Counted from the stretch's first letter, positions 13,242-26,995 are shown. The stretch: DNA of 64,000 nt from Rhizophagus clarus (GCA_015698045.1 BLAL01000040.1:1156501-1220500), one strand, 5' to 3'. Program-made: numbers and translations. The notes: a model not told the origin generated them from the sequence alone.

Positions 13242-15974
13242 CCTCTGACTTTAATTTTTTCCCATCTTTTGTTAGCATCTGGAAAGCCATGAGCCTACAA
13301 AATAAAAAATTCAAAACATTAGTAAACGTTTCGCTAAAATAAGACAAAAAAAAAATTTCATTTTTTTTATTACCTTTAAATAACTAGTCTGTCTTAAAAG
13401 AGGTTCCAGATCTAAAAAAAATAAAAATGAACATGAGTTAACGTTCATTGAAATAAAAATAAAAAAAATATTATTTACTTTCGAAGCCGTAAAACTATAA
13501 AAGAGTCAACATTTTGGTTAAAAAAGAAAGTCCAGACAGTGTTGTAAGCCTACGAAGAATAGATTCAAAGCGTTAATTAACATTTAGTTTAACGTTTTGA
13601 ATAACTTCAAAGTTTTACCTTTGAAATCTTGTCCAGAAACTCGTCCAGAAGCCGTAAACCTACAAGAAATAAAATAAATAAAACGTTAGTAAATGTTCAT
13701 TAAGAAATTTCAAAAAAAAATAAAAGGAACTTTATAAAATACCTTCGAAGTTTCGTAACGTTCCAGGAAGCCGCAAACCTATAAAAATAAGCATTAGCAA
13801 ACCGTCTTATTAAAAAAGAATTTTGAAGTTCTATCTTCAAAATTTCTTCTAGGAATCCAACCGCAGACCTACAAAAAGAAAGAATAAGAAAAATAAAGAA
13901 CATTAGTAAACGTTCATTGAATAAAAAAAAAGCAAAAAAAATTAAAAATTCGAAGTTTTACCTTCGAAATTGGTGTCAATAATACTCCCAGTTTCCTAGA
14001 CAAAAAAAAATAAAGAACGTTAGTAAACGTTCATTGAATAAAAGAAAGAAAAAAAATCAAACGTTAACAATGTTTGTTAAACAAAATAATTAAATAAGTT
14101 TTTTTTCAAAGGTCATACTCTCAAAATGTCCTTTATCTATCTAAAAAAGAATAAAACAAATATTAATCAACGTTCATTGAATAAAAATAAAAAAAAAATG
14201 GAAGACTTTATTTTCGAATATAGTCTGGGCTTCATCTGAACCTAAAAAATTAAAAATGAACATTAGTTAATGTTCATTGTTAACCTTCGTTGAAGTAAAA
14301 AAAAATTATTTTGAAGTTTCTTTACCTTCGAAATACCTCGATCCGCTTCAAATTAGAGTTCTGGGCCTAAAAAAATGAAACAAAATATTAGTAATGTTTC
14401 ATAAGATAAAAATAAAAAAAAATAATTTATTTCGAAGTTTTTTTTACCTTCGAAATAACTCGGTCCACTTCTTCTGGACCTAAAAAAGAAAGAAAATGAA
14501 TGTTAGTTAACGTTTGTTGAAATAAAAGTAAAAAAAAATTATTTTTTTTTTTACTTACAGTAGTCTGTCTATAAAGGACTTCCAGACCTAAAAAATAAAA
14601 AAAAATGAACATTAGTATCGTTCGTTTAAATAAAAATAAAAAAAAATAAAAATTTTCGAAAGTATTATACCTTCAAAATACCGGTCGGCCTCTAAAGGAG
14701 TTCTAGACCTAAAAAATAAAAAAAATGAACATTAGCAACGTTCGTTTAAATAAAACAAAAAAAAAATAATAATTTTTGAAGATATTATACCTTCGAAATA
14801 CCATAGTCCACCTCTAAAGAGTTCTGAATCTAAAAAATATAAAAAAAAATGAACATTAGTAACGTTTGTTGAAATTAAAGTAAAAAAAAATTGTTTTTTT
14901 TACTTAATGGTCCGCTTCGAAATGGAGTTTCAGACCTAAAAAAAAGAAAGAAAAGTCAATACAAATTAATAAAAAAAAAATTTTTTTTTTGAAATTGAGT
15001 CCAGAACCCATACCTTTAGTGTTCTGGACCTACAAAAAAAAAATGAGTGTTAGCCAACGCTCGTTAAATAATAATAAAAGTTTTTTTCTGAAGGTTACAC
15101 TGGTTAAATGACATTTAAAACTAGGCGTTCTGGATAAAAATGATGTTTATTAAAAAAAGTCAATGATAGTGGAGTTTGGAACTTGTCTTTTGGCATTCTG
15201 GACCTATAAAATTGGAACGAACTTTAGTTAAAGTTCATTAAATAAATAAAAAATATAAAAAACATGATTTAAATAAAAAATAATAATAGTTGAACGTTAG
15301 TAAGAAACATTCTCCAAACAAAATATAAAAAAGAATTTCAAAGTTTACCTTTGAAATGGTGTTTAAAGACGCAGTTCACATATGAAAATGTGAGGTAAAA
15401 GTGTTTCTTTAACGAACTTAAGCCTGGGTTTGATAAGTGTTTCTTATAAAAAAAAGAAGTCTGGAGCCCTATGAAAAAAAAAATTCTGCATGTTGCAGAT
15501 TATACACCAGATGTTAGATGAACTTAATTTTTTAAAAAAAATTACTCTTAAGCTTCAAAGCTTAAAAAAGAAAAAAATAATTTTCAATTTTTTTTAATAG
15601 CTTTAACAGATTATTTTGTTTAAATTAAAAATTATTTCTTTAAAAAACATTGAAATAAATTATTTTTTTAAAGTGCTGTAAAAAAAACAAATCAGAAGTG
15701 CAAAGCTTTATCAAAATAAAAAAAAAAGTTTATGTAAAGTTTATCAAATAAAAAAAAAAAAATGCTGAAGATCCCTAAAGATTTTTGTGCGAAATGTTTT
15801 TAAAATCTGCAATTTTGGAGATTATCACAGAATTTTTATAAAAAAATCTTCAAAAAAATAAAAAGCATGACGTGTGTAATATTGCGTAGATTTTTATCAA
15901 AAATAGTTAAAAAAAAGTAGCAATCTGTAATTTTTGCAGATTGCCACAGATCTGAACTGATATAACTTTCCTGA

Positions 15975-16979
15975 TATAATTTCTTTATTTTTTATATAAT
16001 ATTTTTTTAATTTTTTTTTTATTAAATGAAAATAAAATTATATATTTTATTATAATTTATTTTAATATAAGACAATTATTTTTTTAAATATAAATTAATT
16101 AAAATTATATAATTTGTTTTAAGGATTCTATATATCTGATAGTTACTATGAAAGGATATAAGAGAATTAGTAATAATTATATAAGATGATGGTAAGACAC
16201 AAGAGCAATCTTCTCAATGGAAAACTGGTTCAGAGTTTTAATAAAAGTAATATACAACAGAACTTTCTGTAATTTATATAACTAATAAACCCATGAATTG
16301 CACTACCTTGCAAAAAAAAAAAAATTACATAATTTATTTTTTATTTATATTAAGTTTAAATTAATTAATTAATAAGGTAATTTTGTTAAATTTATTATTA
16401 TACTTATTGTAAATAATATTAAATAAAATATTTATATTACTTTTTATACATAATATAATTAAACATTTAAATTAAATAAATAAAAAAAAAATCATATTTA
16501 TTATATAAATTTAATAAAGTGTTAATATAATATTAGTTAAAAAAAAAAATATTTAATTTTAATAAAATTCAGTTTATATTCAATTAAATTTAAAAATATT
16601 TGATCTTAATTAATAATAATCTATAATTAAAAATATATTTGATTATATTGAATTATAGTTGTAATTATCAAATAGTATATTCAATTATCTCTTATATTTC
16701 TAAAGATTATGTGTAACAAATTTTTATAGTTATCTAATAATAACTTATATGTGATTATCAAATATAAGATTTATCAGACTTAGTTTATAGATTCAATAAT
16801 ATACATATATGTAATATTGTATATGTAAATAACTAATGTGAAAAATTAAACGTACAATTATTAAATGTATAATTTTTTGCTTTAAAAATTTCATTTAATT
16901 TATTAAAATCATTTGTTGTAGTATCAGTGTTTGTTATATTTTCTTGAATATTTGTAGATTCTTGAAGAGGATGATTAGA
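15975..16979. other. AT-rich intergenic DNA
   Basis: No gene, no paired repeats. A slightly more complex piece at 16120-16310 has no coding frame. Confidence 0.45.
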
Positions 16980-17337
16980 AGCGTGCCAGAAATCAGCTGA
17001 TTTCCTTTAATTAGTAGCCCTTACCCCCCATCTCTCACCTGATCACATTTTAATTGGTTAAAAAAATATATAATAATATATATAATTATAATTATATAAT
17101 TAACTTGTGATTTGATAATCCAATTTTTATGAATTTTTTTTTGTTTTATAGCTTTTAATAAGCCCTACAAAATAAAAAAAGTTTAGATAAATTGAGCTAT
17201 TAGATGGCAAGATAATTGCAAAAAACTATTTTAATATATAAATAGTAATAATATATTATATATATAGCCAATCATAGGAACCTGATTTTTAGATTAATCC
17301 CCACCCTTTTATTAAATCAGCTAATTTCTGACATGCT
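16980..17337. mobile_element. MITE family 1, copy 1
   Basis: The left end AGCGTGCCAGAAATCAGC and the reversed right end AGCATGTCAGAAATTAGC form a TIR of about 23 bp. The element is about 358 bp, non-coding, with a central hairpin region (about 17117-17220). A second copy lies inverted at 28661-29033. Target-site duplication not resolved. Confidence 0.75.
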
Positions 17338-17477
17338 CCAATATCATTGCTTAAAGAAATATTATGATCTGTAAGAGTAAAATAAGAAAGAAAATAAAGT
17401 TTAAGCTAAATTAAGCTAAATTATACTTTTTTATACTATTGACTGTGTTACAACATGATCATGAGGGCCTCTCAGAT

Positions 17478-17632
17478 ATAAGAGTTATCTGATGAAAAAT
17501 GATCTATATTATTTTTACTTATTACAGGTGAACGATTGGTTGAATAAACTATTTCGTGCCTTATTTTCAGCCAATCATTTACCCTCCATAAGTAAAAATA
17601 ATGTTATTCACTTTTTTCCATTAGATAACTAT
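17478..17632. mobile_element. Foldback MITE
   Basis: The left half, with AGTTATCTGATG and TATTATTTTTACTTATTAC, is matched by the reverse complement of the right half, AGTTATCTAATGG and ATTATTTTTACTTATGG, continuing through GATTGGTTGAA / GATTGGCTGAA. Almost the whole 155 bp can fold into one hairpin. The remainder of 17338-18006 is AT-rich with no gene. Confidence 0.6.
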
Positions 17633-18888
17633 ATAATATTGAATAATAATTTAATATTTATTATATAAATATAATATATAAAATAAAAAAATTTATTTTT
17701 TTCAATAAAATAATTGGTTATTAATTATTTAACTATTCTAAATAATATATTAATTTAATTCTATTCACAGAAATAATTACTAAATATTTTTTAAAATCAA
17801 GTTAATTTAATATTTTTATTTTACAGACATAAACCATTTTAAAATATTATTATTTTTTTTTTTTATTCTTTTGTTAGAAATGAATATAATAGTTTTAGGA
17901 CTCGTATTACTACATTATATAACCTCTATAATAAGACAGCTAACGACTAAAAAATTATCATATGCTATCTCTTGGCGAAGTACTCAAGATATAGTGATGT
18001 TTCCTTCCCTATAAAAAATATGGATACGGTTATTATACAGTATTACTGTATTTTGCGAATAGTGTCATTACAGTATGAATACAGTATGATTAAAGTATTA
18101 TAGCAGTATTTCACATACGATATATATTCAGTATTTTACACGCTGTATCATATATACGGTATTTTTAAATATGAAGATTTGTATATTTTATACTTATATA
18201 CAGTATAATATTACAGTTTATAACGTATGTTTTATACTGGTGGTTATTTATAAACAGTATAATATCCCAGTTTACAACGTATACTTTACCTGGTAATTAC
18301 TTGCAAACAGTATAATATTTCAGTTTATAAACAGTATAATTTTCCAGTTTATAACGTATATTTTACACAGGTGTTTATTTATAAATAATATAATATTCCA
18401 GTTTGTAATGTATATTTTGTACCAGAAATTATATTATTATTCTTAATACATTTATTATTTATTAATATAATAATATGATAAAGAAATAATTAAAATAATA
18501 TATACAAATAAAAGAAGGAAAACATAACAATTATTAGTAATAAAAAAAGATATAATTAGTAATAATAAATAAAAAATATAGTTAGTAACAATAAAAATAT
18601 GATAAAGTTAATAGCGACAAAAAAAGATAAAATTAGTAGTAAAAGAAATACAATTAGTAATGATAAAAGAAAATAAAATTAGTAATAATGAAAAAAATGA
18701 TACAATTAGTATAAATAATAAAGACCAAAAAATAAAGAAAATAAAACATCTGTACTTATTTTATTAAATTATACAAACATGTTTCATTATTTTAAAAAGA
18801 TAATAGAAAGAACAATAATCAGATAAAATTAATTATATTTAAAGGTAAAAAATTACGCAAACGCCAAATATTTTATTTTTTTGTATAA

Positions 18889-19040
18889 CATATGGGCGGA
18901 TTTGACTTGACCCAGTAACTCAGAGTATTAACTATGGCAACTTAAATACTAAAATTAGGAATGTTTTTTCCTTAAATGGTATTTCACTTGCTAAAGTTAA
19001 TCGAACGATAATTGAAACGACGGCAAAATCAGCCCATATG
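18889..19040. mobile_element. Small inverted-repeat insertion
   Basis: The left end CATATGGGCGGATTT and the reversed right end CATATGGGCTGATTT form a 15-bp TIR around about 120 bp of non-coding DNA. It is nested in the 18007-21868 element. Type not assigned. Confidence 0.5.
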
Positions 19041-19549
19041 AAGTATTCCTATTAAAACAACTTTTTATTTAATAAAATTTCTTTTATAATAAAATAAAAA
19101 TAAATATATGTAATATTTAAATAATAACTTAAATAAAAGAAGAAAGTAATGAATAAAAAAAATAAGAGATAAGAGAAAACCAGGATAAAAGAAAAACTAT
19201 TTTTTAATCTTATGTACGCAAACAATGACAAATGATCTGCAATCACGTGACATTTATCCAATCATAATCTTATACTATATTATTAGTAATTAAATCGCAT
19301 TTTTTATATTTATATATCTGATATGTACATTTTTTAAAATCATGCACATTTGTATATCATCAAATTACTAACACACATTCAACACACATTCAACACATTT
19401 AATAAAATTTGGCTGAAATCAATAAATTTTTATCAGGATTATCAACACAGATTGAACATAATTTCAAACATAACTTCAATTACTTAAAATTTGATTTAAT
19501 CATACAAATACAAAATTAATAATCGCAAATAACTATTGGTATTTTATTG

Positions 19550-20960
19550 TATTATTTGTCAGAAACCTATAAAAAAGAAAAAAAGAAGTGTTAGAAATAT
19601 TTCTCTTAAAAAATAAAAAACATTATAATCCCCCTTCTACACTTACATAATTCTAAAGTTCAGGTTCGTAATTTTTGTTTGGCAACCTAAAAAAATGAAG
19701 AAAAGAAATATTTAGTAATGTTTCTTAAAGAATATAACAAAAATCCTGATCCCCAACACTCTTTTTACCAAATTCTAAAGTTCAGGTCGTATTATTCGTC
19801 TGGCAACCTAAAAAAAAGAAGAAAGAAACATTTAGTAATGTTTCTTAAAGAATTTAATAAAAAAAACCCACTCCCTACTCTTTTACCTAGTCCAGGTCGT
19901 ATTATTCGTCCAGAAACCTATAAAAAAGAAAAAAAGAAGCGTTAGAAACATTTCTCTTAAAAAAAATAAGAAATATTATAATTCCCTTTCTCCACTTACA
20001 TAATTCCAAAGTCCAGATTCGTAATTTTTGTCTGGCAACTTAAAAAAATGAAGGAAAGAAACGTTTAGTAACATTTCTTAAAGAATATAACAAAAATCCT
20101 GATCTCTAACACTCTTTTTACCAAATTCTAAAGTTTGGGTCATATTATTCATCCGGTAATCTAAAAAAAAGAAGAAAGAAACATTTAGTAACATTTCTAA
20201 ACAATTTAATAAAAAAAACTCACTCCCCACCTTTTTACCTAGTCCAGGTCATATTATTTGTCCAGCTATCTAAAAAAAAAAGAAGAAAGAAACATTTAGT
20301 AACGTTTCTTAAAGAATTTAATTAAAAAACCCACTCCCTTACCCTTTTACCTAGTCCAGATCATATTATTTGTCTGGCTACCTAAAAAAAAGAAGAAAGA
20401 AATGTTTAGTAACGTTTCTTAAAGAATTTAATAAAAAAAACCCACTCCCTACCCTTTTACCTAGTCCAGGTCATATTATTCGTCTGGCTACCTAAAAAAA
20501 AAGAAGAAAAAAATGTTTAATAATATTTCTTAAAGAATTTAATTAAAAAAAACCAACTCCCCTACCCTTTTATTTAGTCCAGATCATATTATTCGTCCGG
20601 CTACCTAAAAAAAAAGAAGAAAGAAATGTTTAGTAACGTTTCTTAAAGAATTTAATAAAAAAAACCCACTTCCCTACCCTTTTACCTAGTTCAGGTCGTA
20701 TTATTCGTCCAGAAACCTATAAAAAAGAAAAAGAGAAGCGTTAGAAATGTTTCTCTTAAAAAAATAAGAAATACTATAATCCCCCCTTCTCCACTTACAT
20801 ATTTCCAAAGTCCAGATTCGTGATTTTTGTCTAGCAATCTAAAAAAAGAAAAAAGAAACGTTAGAAACGTTTCTTAAAGAAAAGAACACACGAAAAATCC
20901 CTTCTCCTCTTACCTTAATTTCAAATTTCGGCTTGTAACTTCGGTATTCATATTTCATAA
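19550..20960 (-). repeat. Micro-exon/intron tandem array B, about 12 units
   Basis: The period is about 115 bp. On the minus strand a unit reads TTTTTTTTAG, an exon GTTGCCAGACGAATAATA followed by CGACCTGGACTAG (about 31 nt), donor GTAAAAGGGT, and an intron whose branch region is AAGAAACGTTACTAAATG or close. Examples with clean borders lie at 20341-20385, 20455-20500 and 19770-19810. On the plus strand this region shows a spurious short frame. The exons contain no conserved reading frame. Confidence 0.65.
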
Positions 20961-21204
20961 TTCATGTATTTTTTTTTAATAATGAATTAAATAAAAATAA
21001 TTTCTTTTAAAAAAAGTTTTTAAAATGAAAAAAAAAATCAGTTTAAAAAAACTGAAAAAAAATGGTTTTTAAAAATAAAAAAAAATTATCACGTTAAAAA
21101 ACGATTGATAAAGTTTATTAATCTTAAATGATCAATGAACCAAATATTTTTTATTGATATATGTAAAGATAAATTCGTTATTATTGATACTGATTTTATA
21201 TTTT

Positions 21205-21295
21205 TAATTTAAAAACTGCATTTTGGCATTTCGACGCATTTTAGTTTCAACATTTCGATATTAGCCTATTGAGTTTTGGCAGGCAACTTTAGTTT
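21205..21295. mobile_element. Solo end of the 11574-type hAT-like family
   Basis: GTTTTGGCAGGCAACTTTA at 21272-21290, preceded by TTTCAACATTTCGATATTAG, matches the right end of the element at 11574-13241. No left end was found, so this is a fragment. Confidence 0.55.
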
Positions 21296-21868
21296 GAACT
21301 ATTGAGTGTGTACCTAATAATCAATACAAAAAATATTCCTATATGATGAGAGAAATTATTCACTTATTTCTTGCAAATTACTTTGATGCACAATGAATTT
21401 TCATCGTTAAAAGCTGTACATTATAATAATAATCTTGTAGGAAACATTAAATATTACATGTACATTTAAAATATGTTTATACAGTTATTACAGTATACAT
21501 TATAAATGTATAAATTTTATGTACCGTATCTATAGTAAGAAATAATACGTTATAAACGTATATATTAAATATACCGTATCCATTTTAATACATTATAAAC
21601 GTATGATTTAATATACCGTATTCATGTTTGCGAACAGTATACAATATACTGATATACAGTAGAAATATGTTTATATAGTATATGTTATAAAAGTATGAAT
21701 TTAAAATACTGTATCGTACAGTATATTCACTGTATACTTTATTACATTTTTTATTATTAGTATTTTGCGAACAGTATACTTAATACTGATATGCAGTATA
21801 CAAAATTGCGAACAGTATCAAAGATGCGAATATACAGCATACAAACAGTATACATAATTTTTATAGGG

Positions 21869-23040
21869 CCTCAGTTGACTCTATAACCTTTTGTTAAAAT
21901 ATGCAGCCGTATTGTACATATTAATTTATCATAGTGCAGTCCTATTTAGGAGGGAATAACACATACTATGCTCCTCAGTCTGCCTGGAAGCACCCTCACG
22001 CAAACCCCATTCTTTCAAAATTAACTAATAAAAAATTTGTGTAAAAAAAAATAAACAAAAAGAAAATACAAATGAAACATTTAGGGTAAACTAAAAGAAA
22101 GAACACCCTATACTTCTAAAATAAAATAGCTTAAAAATAGGCAGTGCAAAACATAACTGCAACTGCACTATGTTACATAAAAGAAAGACTATGTTATTAA
22201 TAAAACTCAGTGTGAAAAAATTAATTGCCGATTTGCATGTAATTGATAAAATTTATATAATAAAATATGACGCAACATTTATATATAAGCCATGTCAATC
22301 ATATTTTTATATCAAATAAAATGCAACCATATTGTTATACAATTGCGTAATTTAACACCTGCAATATACGTTTAAGATTCTAGAAAAAAAAATTTTTTTA
22401 TAAAAAGTTTTTTTTTCTTTGCAGTTTATAAAGTTTTATATGTAGGAAACAGAGATTTTATAGTATTTTACTTTCATAGTATAAACAATTTCTATCTCTT
22501 AAATTTTTTTTTGATGCTTATAAGACCTTTTTTGATTATTATTTCTGTCAACTATTACATTTTTAATAACACTACGTACTACTATATCTCCTTTTCTTTC
22601 ACAAATATGTCCAGTTTATAAAAAAATATGAATATAATAAAATATATAAATAATAGGAACTTTTATTATATTTTAACGTAATTTCAAAATAGGAATAATT
22701 ATCTTGAGTTTTTTCCCTAAAAAATAATAAACAAGTCATATAAATATGACCATATTAATAAAGTTCTGATATAATAGTACCAATTGCAATAAGAGTTATG
22801 TATGTATTTAATGTTGTTGTCATTTGAGGAAACAGAGATTTCAAATGGTATTTTTTTTATTAATTAACATATCGCCGCATTTTACTATGTAAATTCTATC
22901 GATCACATGCGGATTGGCAATTAAAAGCTTTGATAATATTCTAAAATATACTTTACGTCAAAAAATCCTAGTAAGTGCTATAACTAGAACTTATTTCTTG
23001 TCGCTTGAATGATTCTCTCTACTTATTTCCTATACACTCA
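21869..23040. other. Intergenic DNA
   Basis: Mixed-complexity sequence with no frame longer than a few dozen codons and no paired repeat found. Nothing further can be supported. Confidence 0.45.
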
Positions 23041-23159
23041 TCAGGAAATTTTTTTAGAAGATATATATCGATATTTATCACTTTATCTCAAATTATCTCA
23101 TTTTATCATATTAAATAAATCGATAAATATCAAATTTAGATAGTTATTGATAAATATCT

Positions 23160-23640
23160 GGTGATATAAAATGATATTTAATGTTAATGATTATTATTGA
23201 TAAATATCTGGTGATATAAAATGATATTTAATGTTAATGATATTTATTGATAATAATCTGAAAGATAAATAATGATATTTAATGTTAATGATATTTATCA
23301 GTAATAATCTGTAAAATAAATAATGATATTTAATGTTAATGATATTTATCAGTAATAATCTGTAAGATAAATAATGATATTTAATGTTAATGATATTTAT
23401 CGGTAATAATCTGTAAGATAAATAATGATATTTAATGTTAATGATATTTATCGGTAATAATCTGTAAGATAAATAATGATATTTAATGTTAATGATATTT
23501 ATCGGTAATAATTTGTAAGATAAATAATGATATTTAATGTTAATGATATTTATTGGTAATAATCTGTAAGATAAATAATGATATTTAATGTTAATGATAT
23601 TTATCAATAATAATCTGAAAGATAAATAACAATAATTATT
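23160..23640. repeat. 51-bp tandem repeat, about 9 copies
   Basis: The unit contains GATAAATAATGATATTTAAT then GTTAATGATATTTATCGGTA then ATAATCTGTAA. 51 is divisible by 3, so the minus strand stays open and gives a repetitive peptide with the motif INIINIKYHYLSYRLLP. The TTTATC/GATAAA motifs recur at both ends of the host element, so this looks like expanded subterminal sequence rather than a gene. Confidence 0.8.
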
Positions 23641-23805
23641 TTAATGATTTATAACAAATTTTTAAATGTTAAAAAGTTTTATTAATTGATACTATTGTAT
23701 AACCATTTATTTTTTTTTTATAATTATATTAAGCCTTACTACTGAAGATTCCCTCTTTTTGTCACTATAAACAGGCGGAGGGAACAGCAATGGCTTTCCC
23801 CCTAT

Positions 23806-24108
23806 AGGCACTAATGGGCCTCTACCCGCATACAGAGGAGGGCAGGTTCGTAAGGTTAAACGTTATGCACATTGTGTATTGTACATGCGTACATACGTGC
23901 ACACGTACCCTAATATAATTAAATTTTTACCGGTAATTAATTTTATGATTTTATATACCGGTATTAAATTAATTTAAAAATTATAAAAAAAAAAAAAATT
24001 ATTTTAGGGAAATGTCCTCTATTTATATCTAATTGAACATCACGTGTATCACGTGATATTATATTAATAATGATCTACAGTTCGATCATTTATCAGTATA
24101 AAAAGCTT
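23806..24108 (+). promoter_or_regulatory. Promoter-like module, copy 1
   Basis: It contains GAGGAGGGCAGGTTCG and AAGGTTAAACGTTATG, a 29-nt strictly alternating pyrimidine/purine tract (23880-23908), a paired CACGTG E-box (24039-24057), and a TATA box TATAAAAAG at 24097-24105. A second copy at 40315-40532 also stands upstream of a plus-strand array. Position and content suggest it drives array C; that is inference. Confidence 0.55.
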
Positions 24109-24347
24109 AACTAACTTTTTTTAAGCTTAAACTTTTTTTCGCTTTCCCTTTTGGTTTTCTTCCCTATCCCTTTCTTCGTTTTCTCCTTTTGCTTTCTTTC
24201 GTTTTTCCTCTTTTCCCTTCTTTCATTTTCTTCCCTTTATCTTTTTTCCTTTTTTCCTATTTCTTTCTCTTACTCGTCTTCCTTTTCTTTCTCTTCGTTC
24301 TTTCCTCTTCCTCCCTTCCTATTTTTTCTATTTTTTCTTTGTTTTAG

Positions 24348-26830
24348 GCGTTCATTCGGTCTCTTTGGACGTGACATTTCGGTAACCCTTTTTCTCTCGG
24401 GATTTCCTTGAAATCTAAATACTTCAGTAAGATATTAATTTTTTTTTTATTTTATTTTATTTTTTTTGTTTTTTTGTTTAACGAACTTTACTAATGGTTG
24501 TTATATGATTTCTCCTCTTTTAGGTTTTAACTTTCTCTCTGGAAATGAAGTAAGTAAGTATTTGTTTTTATTTTTGTTTCAGTTTTCTTTTATCTTTACT
24601 GACAATATCTCCTTTTTTTAGGTTCGACACCTTTCCTTTAGCTTTAGCGGCTCTTGTGGAAATAGATCATTTCAACCTTCGGAAGTGAGAGAATTGTAGA
24701 GAGGGAATTTTTTAAATAACCCTTTTAATGAAACGCTTACTAACGTTTCATTCCTTTATTTTTTTCTTTAAGCGAGCCTGAACGCTTGAGATCTTGATGA
24801 AACATCAGTTCATTTTTTTTTTTAAACGAAAATCAGTAAAGGAGATTTTTTGAATAACTTTTTAATGAAACGATACTAAATTGTTTCATCTTTTTTTTTG
24901 TTTTGTAGATTACCGGTACTTTGGGACGTTTGGACGCATGTAAATCAGTGAACAGCCAATATCTGGATGCGTGGGGTTTCAGTGTCAAAAATATACAGGG
25001 AAAAAATTCGACATTTACTACAATGATGACCTAACGAAGATTATGTAATTAAAAGTTATGGATTTCATCGGTGAGGTTCATTTTTTACTTTTAATTTTTA
25101 TTTTGACGATAGAACTGTTATTAACAGTTCTTTGTTTTTTCTTTTTTAGGCGTTTGGTTTTTGGATCTGTTCAGAAATAAATTTCGATTTTAAATGGCCA
25201 GGATGTGTTAGATTCGGTGAGTTTACTGAGAGTTTTGGTGGGCCTTTTTAATGTTTTAAAACTTTACTAATTTTTTATTTTTCTTTTTTTTTTATGTTTC
25301 TTTTTTTTAGATGATATCCTATGGCGTATGGGCCTTCAAAAAACTTTTCCTTCACTATTTATTCTGGATTTACGATTCGTTTTAGCTTGCTTTCTTTAGA
25401 AGACCGTTCTTCCGTCGGGAACTTGCGTGAATTTTGATTGGTTTTCTTTTTCATGTTCTATTTTAATCGTTCATTTTAACGAAACTTACGTTTCATTTTT
25501 TCTTCTTTTTTTTATACAATCAGTTCTTTGGATCTTAGGATGCGTGGAATTCGGTGGGTTTCTCTTTTTCTTAAGCTTTATTTTAACGAAACGTTTACTG
25601 ATATTTGATTTTTCTCTTTAATAGATGGCCGGTAACGTTTAAATATAAATAAAAATAAAAATGTTTTTAGACGCGTAAAATTTCTGTGCATCAGTCTTTA
25701 TTATTTTTTATTTTTTTTTAACACTGTATTCTTTTTTTTTAACGAACAGTTTCTAACAGATCGTTGTCTTTCTTTTTTTCTAGACAGATCTTTTTGTTCA
25801 TTCATTCCTAGAATAGAAAGGTGAAACTATTTTTTTGATGTGTATATTGTCATAAGTTTTTTTTCTTAATTTGTTTATTAGTGTTTCAACGAACTTTAGC
25901 TAACAGTTCTTTTTTTTATTTTGTAGGATTAATTCTTCAGATCTTGAGAGGCGGGTATCGGTACCTTTTTTAAGGTAAATCTCGGATTTGTTTTTAAAAA
26001 AAAATCCATCTTTTTTAATGAAACAATAATTAATGTGTCATTATTTTTCTTTTTTTTTTTTAGGCGGTCAGTTCTAATTTCGAAGCACTGGAATCTCTAG
26101 ACCGTTTTCGAAACGCTTATATTTATAGGATTGCGGTTCCGACTTGAGTATCAATGGAATCTTGGATAACTTTTCGAAATGAAAACTTTTTGAAAAAAAA
26201 ATTTTAAGATTATTTCATAGGAATCTGGCTCGACTTGAATAGCAAATCCTATGTAAGTTTTCAAATTACTTTTTGAGAACTATTAAGAAGTTTTTTTATC
26301 ATATTTGAAGAAACATTACCCTTACTTTTTCTTTCTTTTTGTAGGGTCTCATCGGTTTCTATTTTGGTATCAGAAATTTCGAAGGTATAAATTTCGAAAT
26401 TTTATTTTATTATTTTATTTTTAGTCAAGAAGCGTTAACTAGCATTTTGTTATTTACTTTTTTGCAGGTCAGCCAGATGAAAATTACGATCAGACTTTGG
26501 AATCAAGATATGTGAGTCAGTGGAATTTTTTTTTTGTTGTTTCTGAAAAGTTACTAACAAACTCTATTTATTATCTTTTTTTAATTTTTCCAGAACTTTC
26601 ACTACATCTTTTTTCTCGATTGTAGAATTTGTTTTGGATACTGGGAATAATTAATTTTGAAGGTATCATTTGAACTTTTTTTTTTGGTTTTTTTATCAGT
26701 ATTTATTTTTTAATGTTTCTGTTTCTCTTTTTTTTGTAGATTTTTGAGTTTAAGAAGTGTTTCTATTTGGACGTTTTCTAACATTTCTTGGAGTTGCTAG
26801 ATAATAAATTTTTAACATAGATTTTAGCAT
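24348..26830 (+). repeat. Micro-exon/intron tandem array C, about 13 units
   Basis: Preceded by a C/T-rich leader (24127-24347). Acceptors of the form TTTTTTTAG occur near 24347, 24523, 24621, 24908, 25150, 25310, 25783, 25927, 26064, 26344, 26468, 26594 and 26740. Donors are GTAAGT, GTGAGT or GTGGGT. Introns carry AACGAAACGTTTACTGA or ATGAAACGCTTACTAACGTT type branch regions. Several exons contain GGATGCGTGGAATTCGG-like sequence shared with array G. Exon chains do not keep one frame. Confidence 0.55.
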
Positions 26831-26995
26831 AGAATTTAGTATAATATAAAATAATGTATCTTTCTAATAAAGTGATGAAATAATATAACATTATTTAACA
26901 ATAAATAATTTAATGTTATAATAATTATCGTTATTTAATAATATTGATGATTATCGTTATTTAATGATACTGATGATTATCATTGATATAACCAA

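Larger units (their letters stand above)
11381..15480 (-). repeat. Micro-exon/intron tandem array A, about 18 units
   Basis: Read on the minus strand, each unit is: acceptor TTTTTTTAG, an exon of about 25-45 nt often containing TCCAGA and ending TTCGAAG, donor GTAAAA or GTAATA, then an intron with GAACGTTTACTAACGTTC-like sequence near its 3' end. Good units end near 13411, 13866, 14478, 14585, 14706, 14934 and 15203 (plus coordinates of the acceptor). The TACTAA box lies between inverted copies of AACGTT. Exons diverge more than introns and do not maintain a frame. The hAT-like element at 11574-13241 splits the array. Confidence 0.6.
10877..15974. mobile_element. TIR element carrying a micro-exon array
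   Basis: The left end TCAGGAATGATCTGAACA and the reverse complement of the right end, TCAGGAAAGTTATATCAG, share TCAGGAA and then a GATCTG-containing block. Both subterminal regions (about 10910-11060 and 15480-15960) repeat ATCTGCA and TCTGCGCAGATTTG-like motifs in both orientations. The interior holds a minus-strand micro-exon array, interrupted by a hAT-like insertion (11574-13241). No transposase is visible. No certain target-site duplication. Superfamily unknown; subterminal repeats are typical of CACTA and hAT elements. Confidence 0.55.
18007..21868. mobile_element. TIR element with ACAGTATA subterminal repeats and an array
   Basis: The ends CCCTATAAAAAATATGGATA and, reversed, CCCTATAAAAATTATGTATA are near-identical. 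Both subterminal zones (18030-18420 and 21480-21860) are packed with ACAGTATA / TATACTGT and GCGAACAGTAT motifs in both orientations, as in CACTA-type elements. The interior carries minus-strand array B. No transposase is visible. Flanks show no clear duplication. Confidence 0.7.

Noticed and set aside
23194-23607. 137-residue minus-strand frame of repeated INIINIKYHYLSYRLLP
   Set aside because: It is the translation of a 51-bp tandem repeat whose period is divisible by three; the same DNA motif occurs outside the frame. No promoter or domain.
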